64,000 nucleotides of DNA from Bradyrhizobium sp. RP6 (lineage in GTDB: Bacteria > Pseudomonadota > Alphaproteobacteria > Rhizobiales > Xanthobacteraceae), in NCBI RefSeq assembly GCF_003837805.1, contig NZ_RQIT01000004.1, positions 62,001 through 126,000 of the forward strand. Direction: 5' to 3'. Below the pieces are notes generated by a model. The model was not told where the DNA came from. It made no database searches and was given only the letters and a program-made list of their open reading frames with translations. Below, piece by piece: positions 10,033 to 18,998 of this stretch (the first letter of the stretch is position 1; every line of letters starts with the position of its first letter). The translations under genes and the position numbers were made by a program.

Positions 10033-10057
10033 GGAACTTCGCAAGTGCGGGAACGTT
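10033..10057 (+). promoter_or_regulatory. EcfG-type general stress promoter of the glycosyltransferase gene
   Basis: GGAAC at 10033-10037 and CGTT at 10054-10057 are separated by 16 bases, an exact match to the GGAAC-N16/17-CGTT consensus of EcfG sigma factors. The glycosyltransferase start codon is 72 bases downstream. The CGTT lies inside a 12-bp palindrome, GGGAACGTTCCC (10049-10060). Confidence 0.65.
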
Positions 10058-10128
10058 CCCTTGGCTGGCATAGCCGGTGCCGATATGCGGGGGCTTTCAA
10101 CCTTCATGATCGTAGAGGAGATGGTGAG

Positions 10129-11199
10129 ATGCGCATCGCGCAGGTAGCTCCGTTGACGGAGGCTGTTCCACCCAAGCTGTATGGCGGCACCGAGCGGGTG
10201 GTGCATTGGTTGACGGAGGAGCTGGTAGCCCTTGGACACGACGTAACATTGTTCGCCAGCGGCGACTCGCACACGTCGGCAAAGCTGGATGCGTTGTGGC
10301 CGAAGGCGCTTCGTCTCGACGGCTCCGTGCGCGATCCCAATGCGCTTCACATGGTGCTGCTGGAGCGGGTGCGGCAGAAATGTGACGACGAGGAGTTCGA
10401 CTTCCTCCACTTCCATCTCGACTATTATCCGTGGTCGCTGTTCCACCGCCAGCCGACACCATTCGTGACGACGCTGCACGGCCGGCTCGACCTGCCGGAG
10501 CACCAGCCGGTCTTCAACACCTTCTCCAGGATGCCCGTCATTTCGATCTCCAACGCGCAGCGGCGGCCGGTGCCGCAGGCGAACTGGGTGACGACGATCC
10601 ACCACGGCCTGCCGGAGAATCTGCTGACGCCGAGGTCGGCAAAGCAGGAATATCTCGCCGTGCTCGGCCGCATCGCGCCGGAAAAAGGCGTTGACCGCGC
10701 CATCAAGATCGCGACTCATTGCGGCATTCCGCTCAAGATCGCGGCCAAGGTCGATCGCGCCGACCAGGACTATTACGACGAGCTGATCCGGCCGATGATC
10801 GAGAACAATCCGCTGGTCGAATTCATCGGCGAGATCAGCGATCACGAGAAGTCGGACTTCCTGAGCGGCGCGCTCGGCCTCCTGCTGCCGATCGACTGGC
10901 CGGAGCCGTTCGGCCTCGTCATGATCGAAGCCATGGCGTGCGGAACGCCGGTGGTCGCCTTCAACCGCGGCTCGGTGCCGGAGATCATCGACGAGGGCCT
11001 CACCGGCTTCATCGTCGAGGATATTATCAGCGCCGCGGGGGTGGTAAATCGCCTTCCGCAACTCGACCGCACCGCGATCCGCAAGCAGTTCGAGACGCGC
11101 TTCACCGCGCGGCGCATGGCGCTGGATTACCTTGCGGCCTATCGCCGCCTGACCGAGGCGCAGGCGCCGCGGATCAAGCTGGTGAGCAGCGCGGAGTAA
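10129..11199 (+). CDS. GT4-family glycosyltransferase
   Basis: The 356-aa protein has two Rossmann-like halves. The N-terminal KLYGGTERVVHWL loop (16-28) and C-terminal EPFGLVMIEAMACGTPVV, with the E259-x7-E267 pair, are GT4 hallmarks of retaining transferases that use nucleotide sugars. The acceptor is unknown. The start is ATG 10129, preceded by GGAG; an in-frame ATG upstream would add 35 residues with no family resemblance. It diverges from the ABC/debranching operon and has its own EcfG-type promoter, so glucan-related synthesis under general stress control is likely but not shown. Confidence 0.88.
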   Translation: MRIAQVAPLTEAVPPKLYGGTERVVHWLTEELVALGHDVTLFASGDSHTSAKLDALWPKALRLDGSVRDPNALHMVLLERVRQKCDDEEFDFLHFHLDYYPWSLFHRQPTPFVTTLHGRLDLPEHQPVFNTFSRMPVISISNAQRRPVPQANWVTTIHHGLPENLLTPRSAKQEYLAVLGRIAPEKGVDRAIKIATHCGIPLKIAAKVDRADQDYYDELIRPMIENNPLVEFIGEISDHEKSDFLSGALGLLLPIDWPEPFGLVMIEAMACGTPVVAFNRGSVPEIIDEGLTGFIVEDIISAAGVVNRLPQLDRTAIRKQFETRFTARRMALDYLAAYRRLTEAQAPRIKLVSSAE

Positions 11200-11235
11200 C
11201 TCACGGCCGCCGCACCGCGGCTGCCAATCGAAGCG

Positions 11236-11378
11236 CCCTCTCCCCTTGTGGGAGAGGGCTCAAGAACGAGGCCGCATACTTGCTGGGGTGAGGGTTTGCC
11301 TCCGCATTGAAACTTTCTCAGTGGAGAAAGACCCCTCATCCGGCGCTTCGCGCCACCTTCTCCCACAAGGGGAGAAGG
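11236..11378. repeat. Palindromic intergenic repeat (CTCTCCC family)
   Basis: Two imperfect palindromes face each other: CCCTCTCCCCTTGTGGGAGA at the left and CTTCTCCCACAAGGGGAGAA at the right, with ACCCCTCATCCGGCGCTTCG between. A second, diverged copy lies at 35741-35866 over the 5' end of soxX. It sits between convergent genes and could also act as a terminator for both. Confidence 0.8.
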
Positions 11379-11405
11379 AAGGAGCCAACAGCGTCCTCGC
11401 CTACC

Positions 11406-13325
11406 TCACCACCGCTTCGGCTCGACGATCTCGAACATGCGCGGGAATTCGTCCATCAGGCCCATCAGCTCGGCAAGCTTCATTGGATTGCCCGACAGCT
11501 TGATCTTGCCGGCGGCGACCGCTTCCGGAAAGCTCGTCAGCTTCGCGATCACCTCGTCGAGCGTTGCGCGCGCGAGCGTGAAGCTGGCGTCCGCATTTTC
11601 CGCCTGCACGCCCTCGGCGTAGGTGAGCGCGCAGTTCTCCAGATTGAGCACGAAGGTCTCGCCGATGTCGGAAAAGCGCCAGTTCAAGACGATGTGCTTG
11701 CCTTCCGCCCTGGGACCGTTGAGGCGGATGCCGAGCACGTCCCAGAGCTGGGAGGTGCGGAGCGCGGCGAGCGTTTCGCGCGGCATCGGCGGGCGCGCCG
11801 GCACCTTCGGCATGCCCTGGCGCAATTCCTGGGCGCCGAACAGATAGGCGTTGCGCCAGGTCGCGCTCTCGGCGGCATAACCGAGCTGCTCCAGCGTATC
11901 GGCCAAGAGTGCGCGCGCCGCCGCATTGTCAGGCTCGGCAAAGACGAGGTGGCCGAGCGCCTGCGCGACGAAACGGAACTCCCCCTTGTCGAAATCGGTG
12001 CGCGCCCGCGCCAGGATCGCGTCCGCGCCGCCCATGTACTCGACATATTTCCTGCCCGACTCGACCGGCGGCAGCGGATCGAGATTGACCGGGTTGGCGT
12101 CGTACCAGCCGAGATACTTCTGGTAGATCGCCTTCACATTGTGCCGGATGTGGCCGTAATAACCGCGGCCGTGCCAGGCGCCTTCCAGGCTCTTCGGCAG
12201 CTGGATCGTTTCGGCGATTTCGGCTGCGGTCAGGCCGTGGTTCATCAGGCGGATGGTCTGGTCATGCGCGAACTTGTAGAGATCGCGCTGCTGCCGGATC
12301 ATCGTGCCGATGCGCTCAGCCCCCCACACCGGCCAGTGGTGCTGGCCGCACATCGCCTCGGCCTTGCCGTCCCAGAGCTGCAAGGCTTCGCCGAGATATT
12401 TCGACCAGGCCAGCGCGTCGCGCACGTCGGCGCCGCGGAACGGCAGCAGATTGTGGAAATTGTGCGTGCAATTCTCGGCGAGGTTCAACAGCCTGTAGCG
12501 CGGGACGAAGAAGTGCATCTCCGCCGGCGCTTCGCTGTTCGGCGCCATCTGGAATTCGAATGCGACGCCGTCGATCACGCGCGTATCGCCGGTCGCCATG
12601 ATCAGATCCGTGGGGCGCAGCAGCGCGACGGAGCCCGCGGCCATCGACTTGCCGAGGCCGCAATCGACCTGCCCGCGCGCGCCCTTGGCGAGAAGGGGTC
12701 CGAACTGGTACTGCGCCCGGCGCAGCATCGCAGGTCCTGCGATGATGTTCTCGGAGACGGCGTGCTCCATGAACAGGTTCGGCGCGATGATCGGCACGCT
12801 GCCCGTGGCGAGCGCATCCTCCGCCAGCACGCCGCGCGCGCCGCCCCAATGGTCGGTGTGGGTATGGGTGAAGATGATCGCCGCAACCGGTCGCGTGCCG
12901 CGGTGCCTGAAGTAGAGATCAAGCGCGGCGCGGGCGCCTTCGATCGAGGTCAGCGCGTCCACCACGATGACGCCGCTGTCGCCCTCGATCAGCGTCATGT
13001 TGGCGATGTCGAGCCCGCGCACCTGGTAGACGCCGGACACGACCTCGAACAACCCATGATGCATGTTGAGGCGCGACTGCCGCCACAGGCTCGGATTGAC
13101 TGTGGGCGGCGCCTGCTCGGCGGCGAGAAAGCCGTAAGGCTCGAGGCTCCAGACCGTCCGCCCTTGCGGATTCGTGATCGCCGCGTTCTCGATGGTGCCG
13201 AGAAAGCCGCGCGCGGCGTCGTCGAAATCCCGTGTGTCGGAAAACGGCAGTGCGTTCAGCATCGCATCGTGCTGCGCGATGACAGACGGCGATGCGTCCT
13301 TCGGCTCGCTGCTGGATTCCGTCAT
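11406..13325 (-). CDS. Alkylsulfatase, metallo-beta-lactamase type (SdsA1-like)
   Basis: This family hydrolyses alkyl sulfates such as dodecyl sulfate to alcohol plus sulfate at a binuclear zinc site. The 639-aa protein has the metal motif H154-T-H156-T-D158-H159 (THTHTDHWGG), further ligands likely around NCTHNFHNLL, a helical dimerisation region (about 400-520) and a C-terminal SCP2-like lipid-binding domain (about 530-635). The order and length match SdsA1-type enzymes. No clear signal peptide is seen, unlike some exported homologues. The ATG at 13325 is preceded by GGAGGAG. It stands alone between a repeat and the GGDEF gene. Confidence 0.9.
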   Translation of the reverse strand: MTESSSEPKDASPSVIAQHDAMLNALPFSDTRDFDDAARGFLGTIENAAITNPQGRTVWSLEPYGFLAAEQAPPTVNPSLWRQSRLNMHHGLFEVVSGVYQVRGLDIANMTLIEGDSGVIVVDALTSIEGARAALDLYFRHRGTRPVAAIIFTHTHTDHWGGARGVLAEDALATGSVPIIAPNLFMEHAVSENIIAGPAMLRRAQYQFGPLLAKGARGQVDCGLGKSMAAGSVALLRPTDLIMATGDTRVIDGVAFEFQMAPNSEAPAEMHFFVPRYRLLNLAENCTHNFHNLLPFRGADVRDALAWSKYLGEALQLWDGKAEAMCGQHHWPVWGAERIGTMIRQQRDLYKFAHDQTIRLMNHGLTAAEIAETIQLPKSLEGAWHGRGYYGHIRHNVKAIYQKYLGWYDANPVNLDPLPPVESGRKYVEYMGGADAILARARTDFDKGEFRFVAQALGHLVFAEPDNAAARALLADTLEQLGYAAESATWRNAYLFGAQELRQGMPKVPARPPMPRETLAALRTSQLWDVLGIRLNGPRAEGKHIVLNWRFSDIGETFVLNLENCALTYAEGVQAENADASFTLARATLDEVIAKLTSFPEAVAAGKIKLSGNPMKLAELMGLMDEFPRMFEIVEPKRW

Positions 13326-13446
13326 GTTGCTCCTCCCGCCTGATGCACGGCATCTAACCGCATCTTGCGGTCGATTGCCATTGGAGGAGACGAAGGAAAT
13401 GGAGCGAGATGCCTTCTCGCTTCCCCGCGAGGAGAGGGTGCACCGT

Positions 13447-14604
13447 CTAGGCAGCTACGCCTTCAACGGCCTGGCGCGATGCCGTGGCGTTGTCCGGCAT
13501 CCGCAGCTCGCTGGCCAGCACGTAGCCGCCACGATTCTGCTTGGCCCGGTACAGCGCCTTGTCCGAGCGCGACAACAGCGCCTCTGCGGTTCGGCCGTCG
13601 TCCGGCGCGACGGCGACGCCGACGCTCGCACCGAGATCGATCACCTGTCCGTCAACCTCGTACGGCCTGCCGATCGATTGCACGATCCGCCGTGCCATCG
13701 CCTCCGCGTCGGACGCGGCGCGCTGCACCAGGACGAACTCGTCGCCGCCCATGCGGATCACGAGGTCGTCAGACGCGGCCAGCGCCTTGAGCCGTCCGGC
13801 GACCTGCTTCAGCAGCGCATCGCCGGCGGGGTGGCCGAACCGATCGTTGGCTTCCTTGAAACGGTCGAGATCCAGCGTATGGACGGCAACCATCCCGGCC
13901 GACAGCATCACGGGCAGATCCCTCGCCAGCACCGAACGATTGGACACGCCGGTCATCGGGTCGGAGCGCGCAAGTTGCTCGAACTGGCGCTTGAGCGTGA
14001 TCTGGCTGATCGAGGCGTTGAAGCTGAGCCGAACCATCTCGAAGCTCGCGACCACGTACATCAGGATGAGGAGACCGAGCCCGACATGACGGAGATCGGG
14101 TTGCATGAAGCTCACGATCGCGGCAGGGGCGGCGATCGCGGCGAGATCGAGCAGCGCCGCGACGGGACGTAGCGCCAGCCGCGCGACCACGCCGGCGCCG
14201 AAGCCGAAACCGATGCCGATCGCCATCACGGAGCAGAGCGCATCGCCCAGCACGATGCTGCGCGCGGCAAACACGCCGAGCACGAGGGCCGTTACCACGG
14301 TGCCGGCAATGTAGCGCCGTTCCCAGTGCACGGCCTCGGCCCGGCCGAGCCGTGGCGGAGCCGCGAGGCGGCGGCGAAATGCAAATATCTCGGCGAGACG
14401 GACAACGGCCACCACCACGCCGGCGACCGTCAGGCCGGCCGTCATCATGTCACCGGTCTCGTAGGTCGTGATGGCGCCGACCATCGCCTGGCAGGCGGCC
14501 GCGAGAATGGTGGGCATCATCGTGCCGTGAAGGCCCGTGATGACTTCCAAATGGACGGCGTCCGAAATCGACGCCGGTCCGGATTCCATTCTGTTGAAGA
14601 ACAT
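13447..14604 (-). CDS. Membrane diguanylate cyclase (GGDEF)
   Basis: The 385-aa protein has about six N-terminal membrane segments (to about 200), a short coiled linker, and a GGDEF domain (about 215-375) with DPMTGVSNR, DLDRFKEANDRFGH and the intact catalytic GGDEF. It should make cyclic di-GMP from two GTP. The RxxD inhibitory site normally just upstream of GGDEF reads ASDD, so product inhibition at this site is probably lost. I use ATG 14604, which has GGGAG 5 bases before it, over ATG 14616. No EAL domain is present. The input signal is unknown. Confidence 0.9.
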   Translation of the reverse strand: MFFNRMESGPASISDAVHLEVITGLHGTMMPTILAAACQAMVGAITTYETGDMMTAGLTVAGVVVAVVRLAEIFAFRRRLAAPPRLGRAEAVHWERRYIAGTVVTALVLGVFAARSIVLGDALCSVMAIGIGFGFGAGVVARLALRPVAALLDLAAIAAPAAIVSFMQPDLRHVGLGLLILMYVVASFEMVRLSFNASISQITLKRQFEQLARSDPMTGVSNRSVLARDLPVMLSAGMVAVHTLDLDRFKEANDRFGHPAGDALLKQVAGRLKALAASDDLVIRMGGDEFVLVQRAASDAEAMARRIVQSIGRPYEVDGQVIDLGASVGVAVAPDDGRTAEALLSRSDKALYRAKQNRGGYVLASELRMPDNATASRQAVEGVAA

Positions 14605-14722
14605 GCCAGCTCCCATCCACTGGCATTTATCTACCGAAGATCCGTAAAGATGCGTTCGCTACTCAACGATCGCATTTGAGCGTGCGGATTTACCGCGCAT
14701 TAGCCATGTCTCGCCCCAGGAC

Positions 14723-14749
14723 GGGCGGAGACGCTCATCGTCTCCGCCC
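14723..14749 (-). terminator. Hairpin after the TRAP transporter gene
   Basis: GGGCGGAGACG (14723-14733) pairs perfectly with CGTCTCCGCCC (14739-14749) around a 5-base loop, 14 bases past the dctQM stop. There is no T-run, so it may protect the 3' end or assist Rho-dependent termination. Confidence 0.55.
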
Positions 14750-14762
14750 CGCCACGCGGCGG

Positions 14763-16820
14763 TTACATGCCCAGCAAGCGAGGCAGCCACAGCGACAGGC
14801 CGGGCCAGTACGTCACAACCACCAGGAATCCCAGCATGGTCAGCAGCCACGGCCACACCGCGACCGTGAGCTCGGTGATGCCCATCTTGGCGATCCCTGA
14901 GGCGACGTAGAGGTTGAGACCGACCGGCGGATGGCACAGTCCGACCTCCATGTTGACCGTCATCAGGATGCCGAAATGGATGGGGTCGATGCCAAGTTTG
15001 ACTGCGACCGGAAACAGGATCGGCGCCATGATCAGGATGATCGAGGACGGCTCCATCACGTTGCCGGCCACCAGCAGCAGCAGGTTGACGAGCAGCAGGA
15101 AGCCGATCCACCCCAGGCCCTGGTCGATCATCCATTGCGCCAGCGCCTGCGGCACGTTCTCGTAGGTCATCAGGAACGAGAACAGCACGGCGTTGGTGAT
15201 GATGTAGAGCAGCATCGCCGAGAGGTTCGCCGATGACAGCAGCACGCGCGGCACGTCGCGCAGCTTCAGGTCCTTGTAGATGAACACGGCGACGATGAAG
15301 GCGTAGACCGCGCTGACGGCGGCCGCTTCAGTCGGCGTGAACAGGCCGCTGTAGATGCCGCCGATCACGATCACAATCAAGAGGATGCCCCAGATCGACT
15401 TGCGGAACGCATCGAGCCGCTCGAGGAAGGTGGCCTTTGGCATCCGCGGATAGTCGTTGCGCCAAGCGCGATAGAACGTCGTCGCGCCGAGCAGCGAGGC
15501 CAGCACGAATCCCGGCACGATGCCGGCGATAAAGAGCTTGCCGACCGAGCTGTTGGTGGACACGGCATAGAGCACCATCGGAATCGACGGCGGGATGAGA
15601 ATGCCGAGCGAGCCCGACGTCGTGATCACGCCCGCGCCGAACCGCTTCGGAAAGCCCTGCGCGACCATGGCGGGAAGGATCACCGAGCCGATCGCCACCA
15701 CGGTTGCCGGCGAGGAGCCGGAGATCGCGGCAAACAACGCGCAGGCGACCACGCCCGACAGCGCCAGGCCGCCGTACCAATGGCCGACCAGCGAGGTTGC
15801 GAAGGTGATCATCCGTCGCGCCACGCCGCCATGGGTCAGGAAGTTGCCGGCGAGAATGAAGAACGGGATCGCCATGATCTCGAAATTCTCGATGCCTGTG
15901 AACAGCTTCAGCGCCACCGATTCCGTTCGCACGTCGGTCAGCGTGAACATGAAGCTGAGCACGGTCAGGCCCAGCGCGATCGAGATCGGCATGCCCGTCA
16001 GCATCAACGAGAGCAGAAGCGCGAACACGATGAAGACACGCAGGCCGTGCGGCAGCGTGATGAGGTGGGCCGCATGCGCAAAGCACAGGGCGACGATCAG
16101 GACCGGCAGCAGCATCAGGATCCAGCCGAGCGGGCTGCGCTCGTCGCGGACGACCTGGCTGGGCGTGACCGGGGCCGGATGCACCGGATCCGCCTCGACC
16201 CCCTCGACGCCTGCCATATCGTGATGCGGCAGCTCGCCGGTGCGATAGAACGACCAGGCGACCTGCAGGAAGCGGAAACACATCAGGCCGGAGCCGAGCG
16301 GGATCGTGAGGTACACCATCCACATCGGCGCTTCGAGATCGTTGGATTGCTGGCCGCTCTGCCACATGTGGGTGACGAAGGCGGCCCCGAAATAGCCGAC
16401 GATGGCGGTGAAGAGCGCGCCGCACAGAAGGCCGAAGGTGATGACGCGCCGGCGCGACCCGCCAGGGAGGATGTTGACCAGCACGTCGACGCCGACATGA
16501 ATGCCGGTCCGCACGCCATAGGCGGCACCGAACTTCGCCATCCAGATGAACATGTAGATGCAGAGTTCCTGCGCCCAGGACAGGTCGAGGGCGGCAAGCC
16601 ACACGAACACCGCTCGCGCCGGCACGGCCAGGAAGGCGAGATTTCGCGCTTCCGCCCATTTGGCGATGTCGATCGACAGCCCGGCACCGTAGCGATGCAG
16701 CACGGCGACGAAGATGAGCGATGTCGCAGCCGCGATCATCGTCGCGATCAGCCACTCCTCGAGATGATCGAGAAAACGATTCAGCGCGCGCAGCAACTTG
16801 GTCCCCCCGGATTGGATCAT
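14763..16820 (-). CDS. TRAP transporter, fused small (DctQ) and large (DctM) membrane subunits
   Basis: The 685-aa protein begins with a DctQ-like part (about 1-200, four membrane segments, WAQELCIYMFIWMAKFGAAYG). A hydrophilic linker (about 205-235) leads to a DctM-like part (about 240-685) with GIENFEIMAIPFFILAGN, SGSSPATVVAIGSVI, TTSGSLGILIPPSIPMVLYA and a C-terminal GLCHPPVGLNLYVA. TRAP systems drive uptake of carboxylates or related acids with the Na+ or H+ gradient. It is downstream of its binding-protein gene, separated by a hairpin, as in a dctP-dctQM operon. Substrate unknown. Confidence 0.93.
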   Translation of the reverse strand: MIQSGGTKLLRALNRFLDHLEEWLIATMIAAATSLIFVAVLHRYGAGLSIDIAKWAEARNLAFLAVPARAVFVWLAALDLSWAQELCIYMFIWMAKFGAAYGVRTGIHVGVDVLVNILPGGSRRRVITFGLLCGALFTAIVGYFGAAFVTHMWQSGQQSNDLEAPMWMVYLTIPLGSGLMCFRFLQVAWSFYRTGELPHHDMAGVEGVEADPVHPAPVTPSQVVRDERSPLGWILMLLPVLIVALCFAHAAHLITLPHGLRVFIVFALLLSLMLTGMPISIALGLTVLSFMFTLTDVRTESVALKLFTGIENFEIMAIPFFILAGNFLTHGGVARRMITFATSLVGHWYGGLALSGVVACALFAAISGSSPATVVAIGSVILPAMVAQGFPKRFGAGVITTSGSLGILIPPSIPMVLYAVSTNSSVGKLFIAGIVPGFVLASLLGATTFYRAWRNDYPRMPKATFLERLDAFRKSIWGILLIVIVIGGIYSGLFTPTEAAAVSAVYAFIVAVFIYKDLKLRDVPRVLLSSANLSAMLLYIITNAVLFSFLMTYENVPQALAQWMIDQGLGWIGFLLLVNLLLLVAGNVMEPSSIILIMAPILFPVAVKLGIDPIHFGILMTVNMEVGLCHPPVGLNLYVASGIAKMGITELTVAVWPWLLTMLGFLVVVTYWPGLSLWLPRLLGM

Positions 16821-16828
16821 TCAAGCGC

Positions 16829-16860
16829 AACGGCCGGGAGTGCGATCACTCCCGACCGTT
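16829..16860 (-). promoter_or_regulatory. Intercistronic hairpin between dctP-like and dctQM-like genes
   Basis: AACGGCCGGGAGT (16829-16841) and ACTCCCGACCGTT (16848-16860) form a 13-bp stem with one G-U pair in the minus-strand RNA and a 6-base loop. No T-run follows. A likely role is to stabilise the binding-protein mRNA and lower expression of the membrane subunits, as seen in many transporter operons. Confidence 0.5.
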
Positions 16861-16888
16861 GGTATTGTTCTTATTGGGGCGCAGCCCG

Positions 16889-17890
16889 TCAGTTCATCTT
16901 GACGTCGAGTTCCTTGGCGACGAGATCGAGCACCTCCTGCCCAACCCGCCCCTTTGCCCATTTATACGTCGGCTGCATCGCCTCCTGCCAGGCCTTGCGG
17001 TCGGCGTCGGTGAGATAATGCAGATTGGTCTTGCCCGTCTTCTTGATCTCGGCCAGCGCGTCCTCGTTCTCCTGGCGCGCGATCGAGTTGGTGTAGTCGG
17101 TCGCCTCCGCCATCGCCTTATCCAGCTTGGTGCGGATGTCGGGCGGAAGACCCGACCAGAACTTCGAATTGACGATGACGGCATATTGCAGATGCGCGTG
17201 ATAAGACACGGTGATGTCCTTCTGCACCTCGTAGAACTTCTGCGTCAGGTAGTTGGACGCGGTGTTCTCGCAGCCGTCGACCACGCCGGTCTGCAACGCC
17301 TGGTAGACTTCCGAGAACGCCATGATCTGAGGGATCGAGCCCATGATGCGAAGATATTGGTCGGCGACCTTCGATCCGGAGATGCGGAACTTGAGGCCCT
17401 GAAAATCGGCCGGATTCATCAGGGGACGGTTGGCGGAGAGCATGTGGAAGCCGTTGTCCCAGTAAGCGAGGCCGGTGATGCCCTTGGCTTCAAGCTTCTG
17501 GAACAGCCACTTGCCGACCGTGCCCTTCATCGCATTGGAATAGGTCTGGTCGTCCTTGAACAGCCAGGGCAGGTCGAGCGCCTCGAACTCCTTGATGCCG
17601 AGTGGCGCGAATTTGGCCGTCGAGGGCGCAAGCATCTGCACCGAGCCGAGCTGCAGCGCCTCGATCTCTTCCTTGTCCTTGTAGAGCGTGGAGTTCGGGT
17701 ACACTTCGACCTTGACCTTGCCGTCGGTGTATTTCTCGGCGAGCTCCTTGAATTTCAGCGCACCCTTGCCCTTCGGGGTCTCGTTGGCGACCACGTGGCT
17801 GAACTTGATGACGATCGGCGCCTGGGCGTGGGCGATGGCGGGAGCCAAGAGAACAGCCGCGGCGGCGACCGCGGTAAGCAGCTTGCGCAT
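16889..17890 (-). CDS. TRAP transporter substrate-binding protein (DctP family)
   Basis: The 333-aa product has a signal peptide (MRKLLTAVAAAAVLLAPAIA, cleavage near AHAQA) and the DctP fold: IKFSHVVANETPKGKGALKF at the mature start, the FRISGSKVADQYLRIMGS region with the substrate-clamping Arg, and the VVDGCENTASNYLTQKFYEV segment. It captures the substrate in the periplasm for the fused DctQM permease downstream. ATG 17890 with GGGAGG 7 bases before it is preferred to ATG 17908, which would add six residues in front of the signal peptide. Confidence 0.93.
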   Translation of the reverse strand: MRKLLTAVAAAAVLLAPAIAHAQAPIVIKFSHVVANETPKGKGALKFKELAEKYTDGKVKVEVYPNSTLYKDKEEIEALQLGSVQMLAPSTAKFAPLGIKEFEALDLPWLFKDDQTYSNAMKGTVGKWLFQKLEAKGITGLAYWDNGFHMLSANRPLMNPADFQGLKFRISGSKVADQYLRIMGSIPQIMAFSEVYQALQTGVVDGCENTASNYLTQKFYEVQKDITVSYHAHLQYAVIVNSKFWSGLPPDIRTKLDKAMAEATDYTNSIARQENEDALAEIKKTGKTNLHYLTDADRKAWQEAMQPTYKWAKGRVGQEVLDLVAKELDVKMN

Positions 17891-18086
17891 GAACGTACCT
17901 CCCAACAACTCCGAAACCGGTTTCTCTTGTTTTTCAGGTCAGTCCTGGCAGCAATCCGCTGCCCGAACAACTAGACCTAAGCCCAATTTGCTGCGGCCAA
18001 GCTAACGCGACGACCGCTGCATGCGCAACCCGGCGTCTGCGCGCGTCCAAGGGAACGAGCGCTTGTGCCGCAATGCGGCAGCGCCA

Positions 18087-18857
18087 TCAGCCCTTGCGCT
18101 GGGCGACCATGAACAGACGCCGGAACGGGAACAGCGTCTGCCCCGCCGCATTCTTCGGATAGGCCTTTGCGACGCGCATCCCATAGGCGTCTTCGAACGC
18201 GATCTTCTCCTCGCCTTGCAGGACGTCGAGGTAGCGCGTCAGCCAGGTCCCCTTGGTCCATTCCTTGACGGGGTTCTCGCCCTCGAGCACCTGGAGATAT
18301 TCGGTCTCCCAGATGTCGATGTTGGCCGACATCGGCGCCAGCAGATCGTGATAGAAGGCCGGCCCCTCGACCGGCGGCGCGGTGACGAGATGCTCCACCT
18401 TGGACCGCCACGGACCATCCAGCGCGGTCTCGCCGATCAGCACATGCGAGGGCGCGGTGAAGTTGCGCGGCATCTGCACCGCCAAGATGCCCCCACGCGT
18501 CACCTTCTCCATCAGCGACGGAAACAGTGCCGCATGATTGGGCAGCCAGTGCAGTCCGGCATTGGAATAGATCAAGTCGTACTGCCCGGCGGGACTCCAA
18601 TGGCCGAGATCCTCATGTGACCATTCCACGTCAGGCGCGGCCTTCCGCCCCGCAGCGACCATCTCCGCCGAGCCCTCGACACCGGTCACGCGCGCATCCG
18701 GCCAGCGCTCCTTGATCAGCTTCGTCACGTTGCCGGCGCCGGCGCCGAGATCGGCGATCGCACGCGGGGCAAAATCCGGAATCCGCATCAGGAGGTCGAC
18801 GGCCGGCCGGAGCCGATGGCCGGAGAACTTCAGATATTGCTGCGGATCCCAGACCAT
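18087..18857 (-). CDS. tam: Trans-aconitate 2-methyltransferase
   Basis: Tam methylates trans-aconitate, a toxic by-product of the citric acid cycle, using S-adenosylmethionine. The 256-aa protein starts MVWDPQQYLKFSGHRLRPA, typical of the family, then the SAM motif IADLGAGAGNVT (about 39-50), VEGSAEM, and YDLIYSNAGLHWLPNH. Length is close to the E. coli enzyme (252 aa). It diverges from the SDR gene at 18999 with a 141-base spacer. I chose ATG 18857 because the upstream in-frame sequence has no family resemblance. Confidence 0.9.
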   Translation of the reverse strand: MVWDPQQYLKFSGHRLRPAVDLLMRIPDFAPRAIADLGAGAGNVTKLIKERWPDARVTGVEGSAEMVAAGRKAAPDVEWSHEDLGHWSPAGQYDLIYSNAGLHWLPNHAALFPSLMEKVTRGGILAVQMPRNFTAPSHVLIGETALDGPWRSKVEHLVTAPPVEGPAFYHDLLAPMSANIDIWETEYLQVLEGENPVKEWTKGTWLTRYLDVLQGEEKIAFEDAYGMRVAKAYPKNAAGQTLFPFRRLFMVAQRKG

Positions 18858-18998
18858 CGTTTCAGCCTTTTCTTTTTCGTGTTTCCTTCGCCGAGGCCCT
18901 TGGTTACCACTGCTCGTCTCGGTTCGGCAAATCGCCGCACGCGGGACAAGGCAGGAAACGAACAGCAAAGCGCAAAGCAACCAAGAGAGCGTGTGACC

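Noticed and set aside
11307..13343. 678-codon plus-strand frame opposite the alkylsulfatase gene
   Set aside because: It is an antisense shadow; the minus strand has the intact metal motif and the family length.
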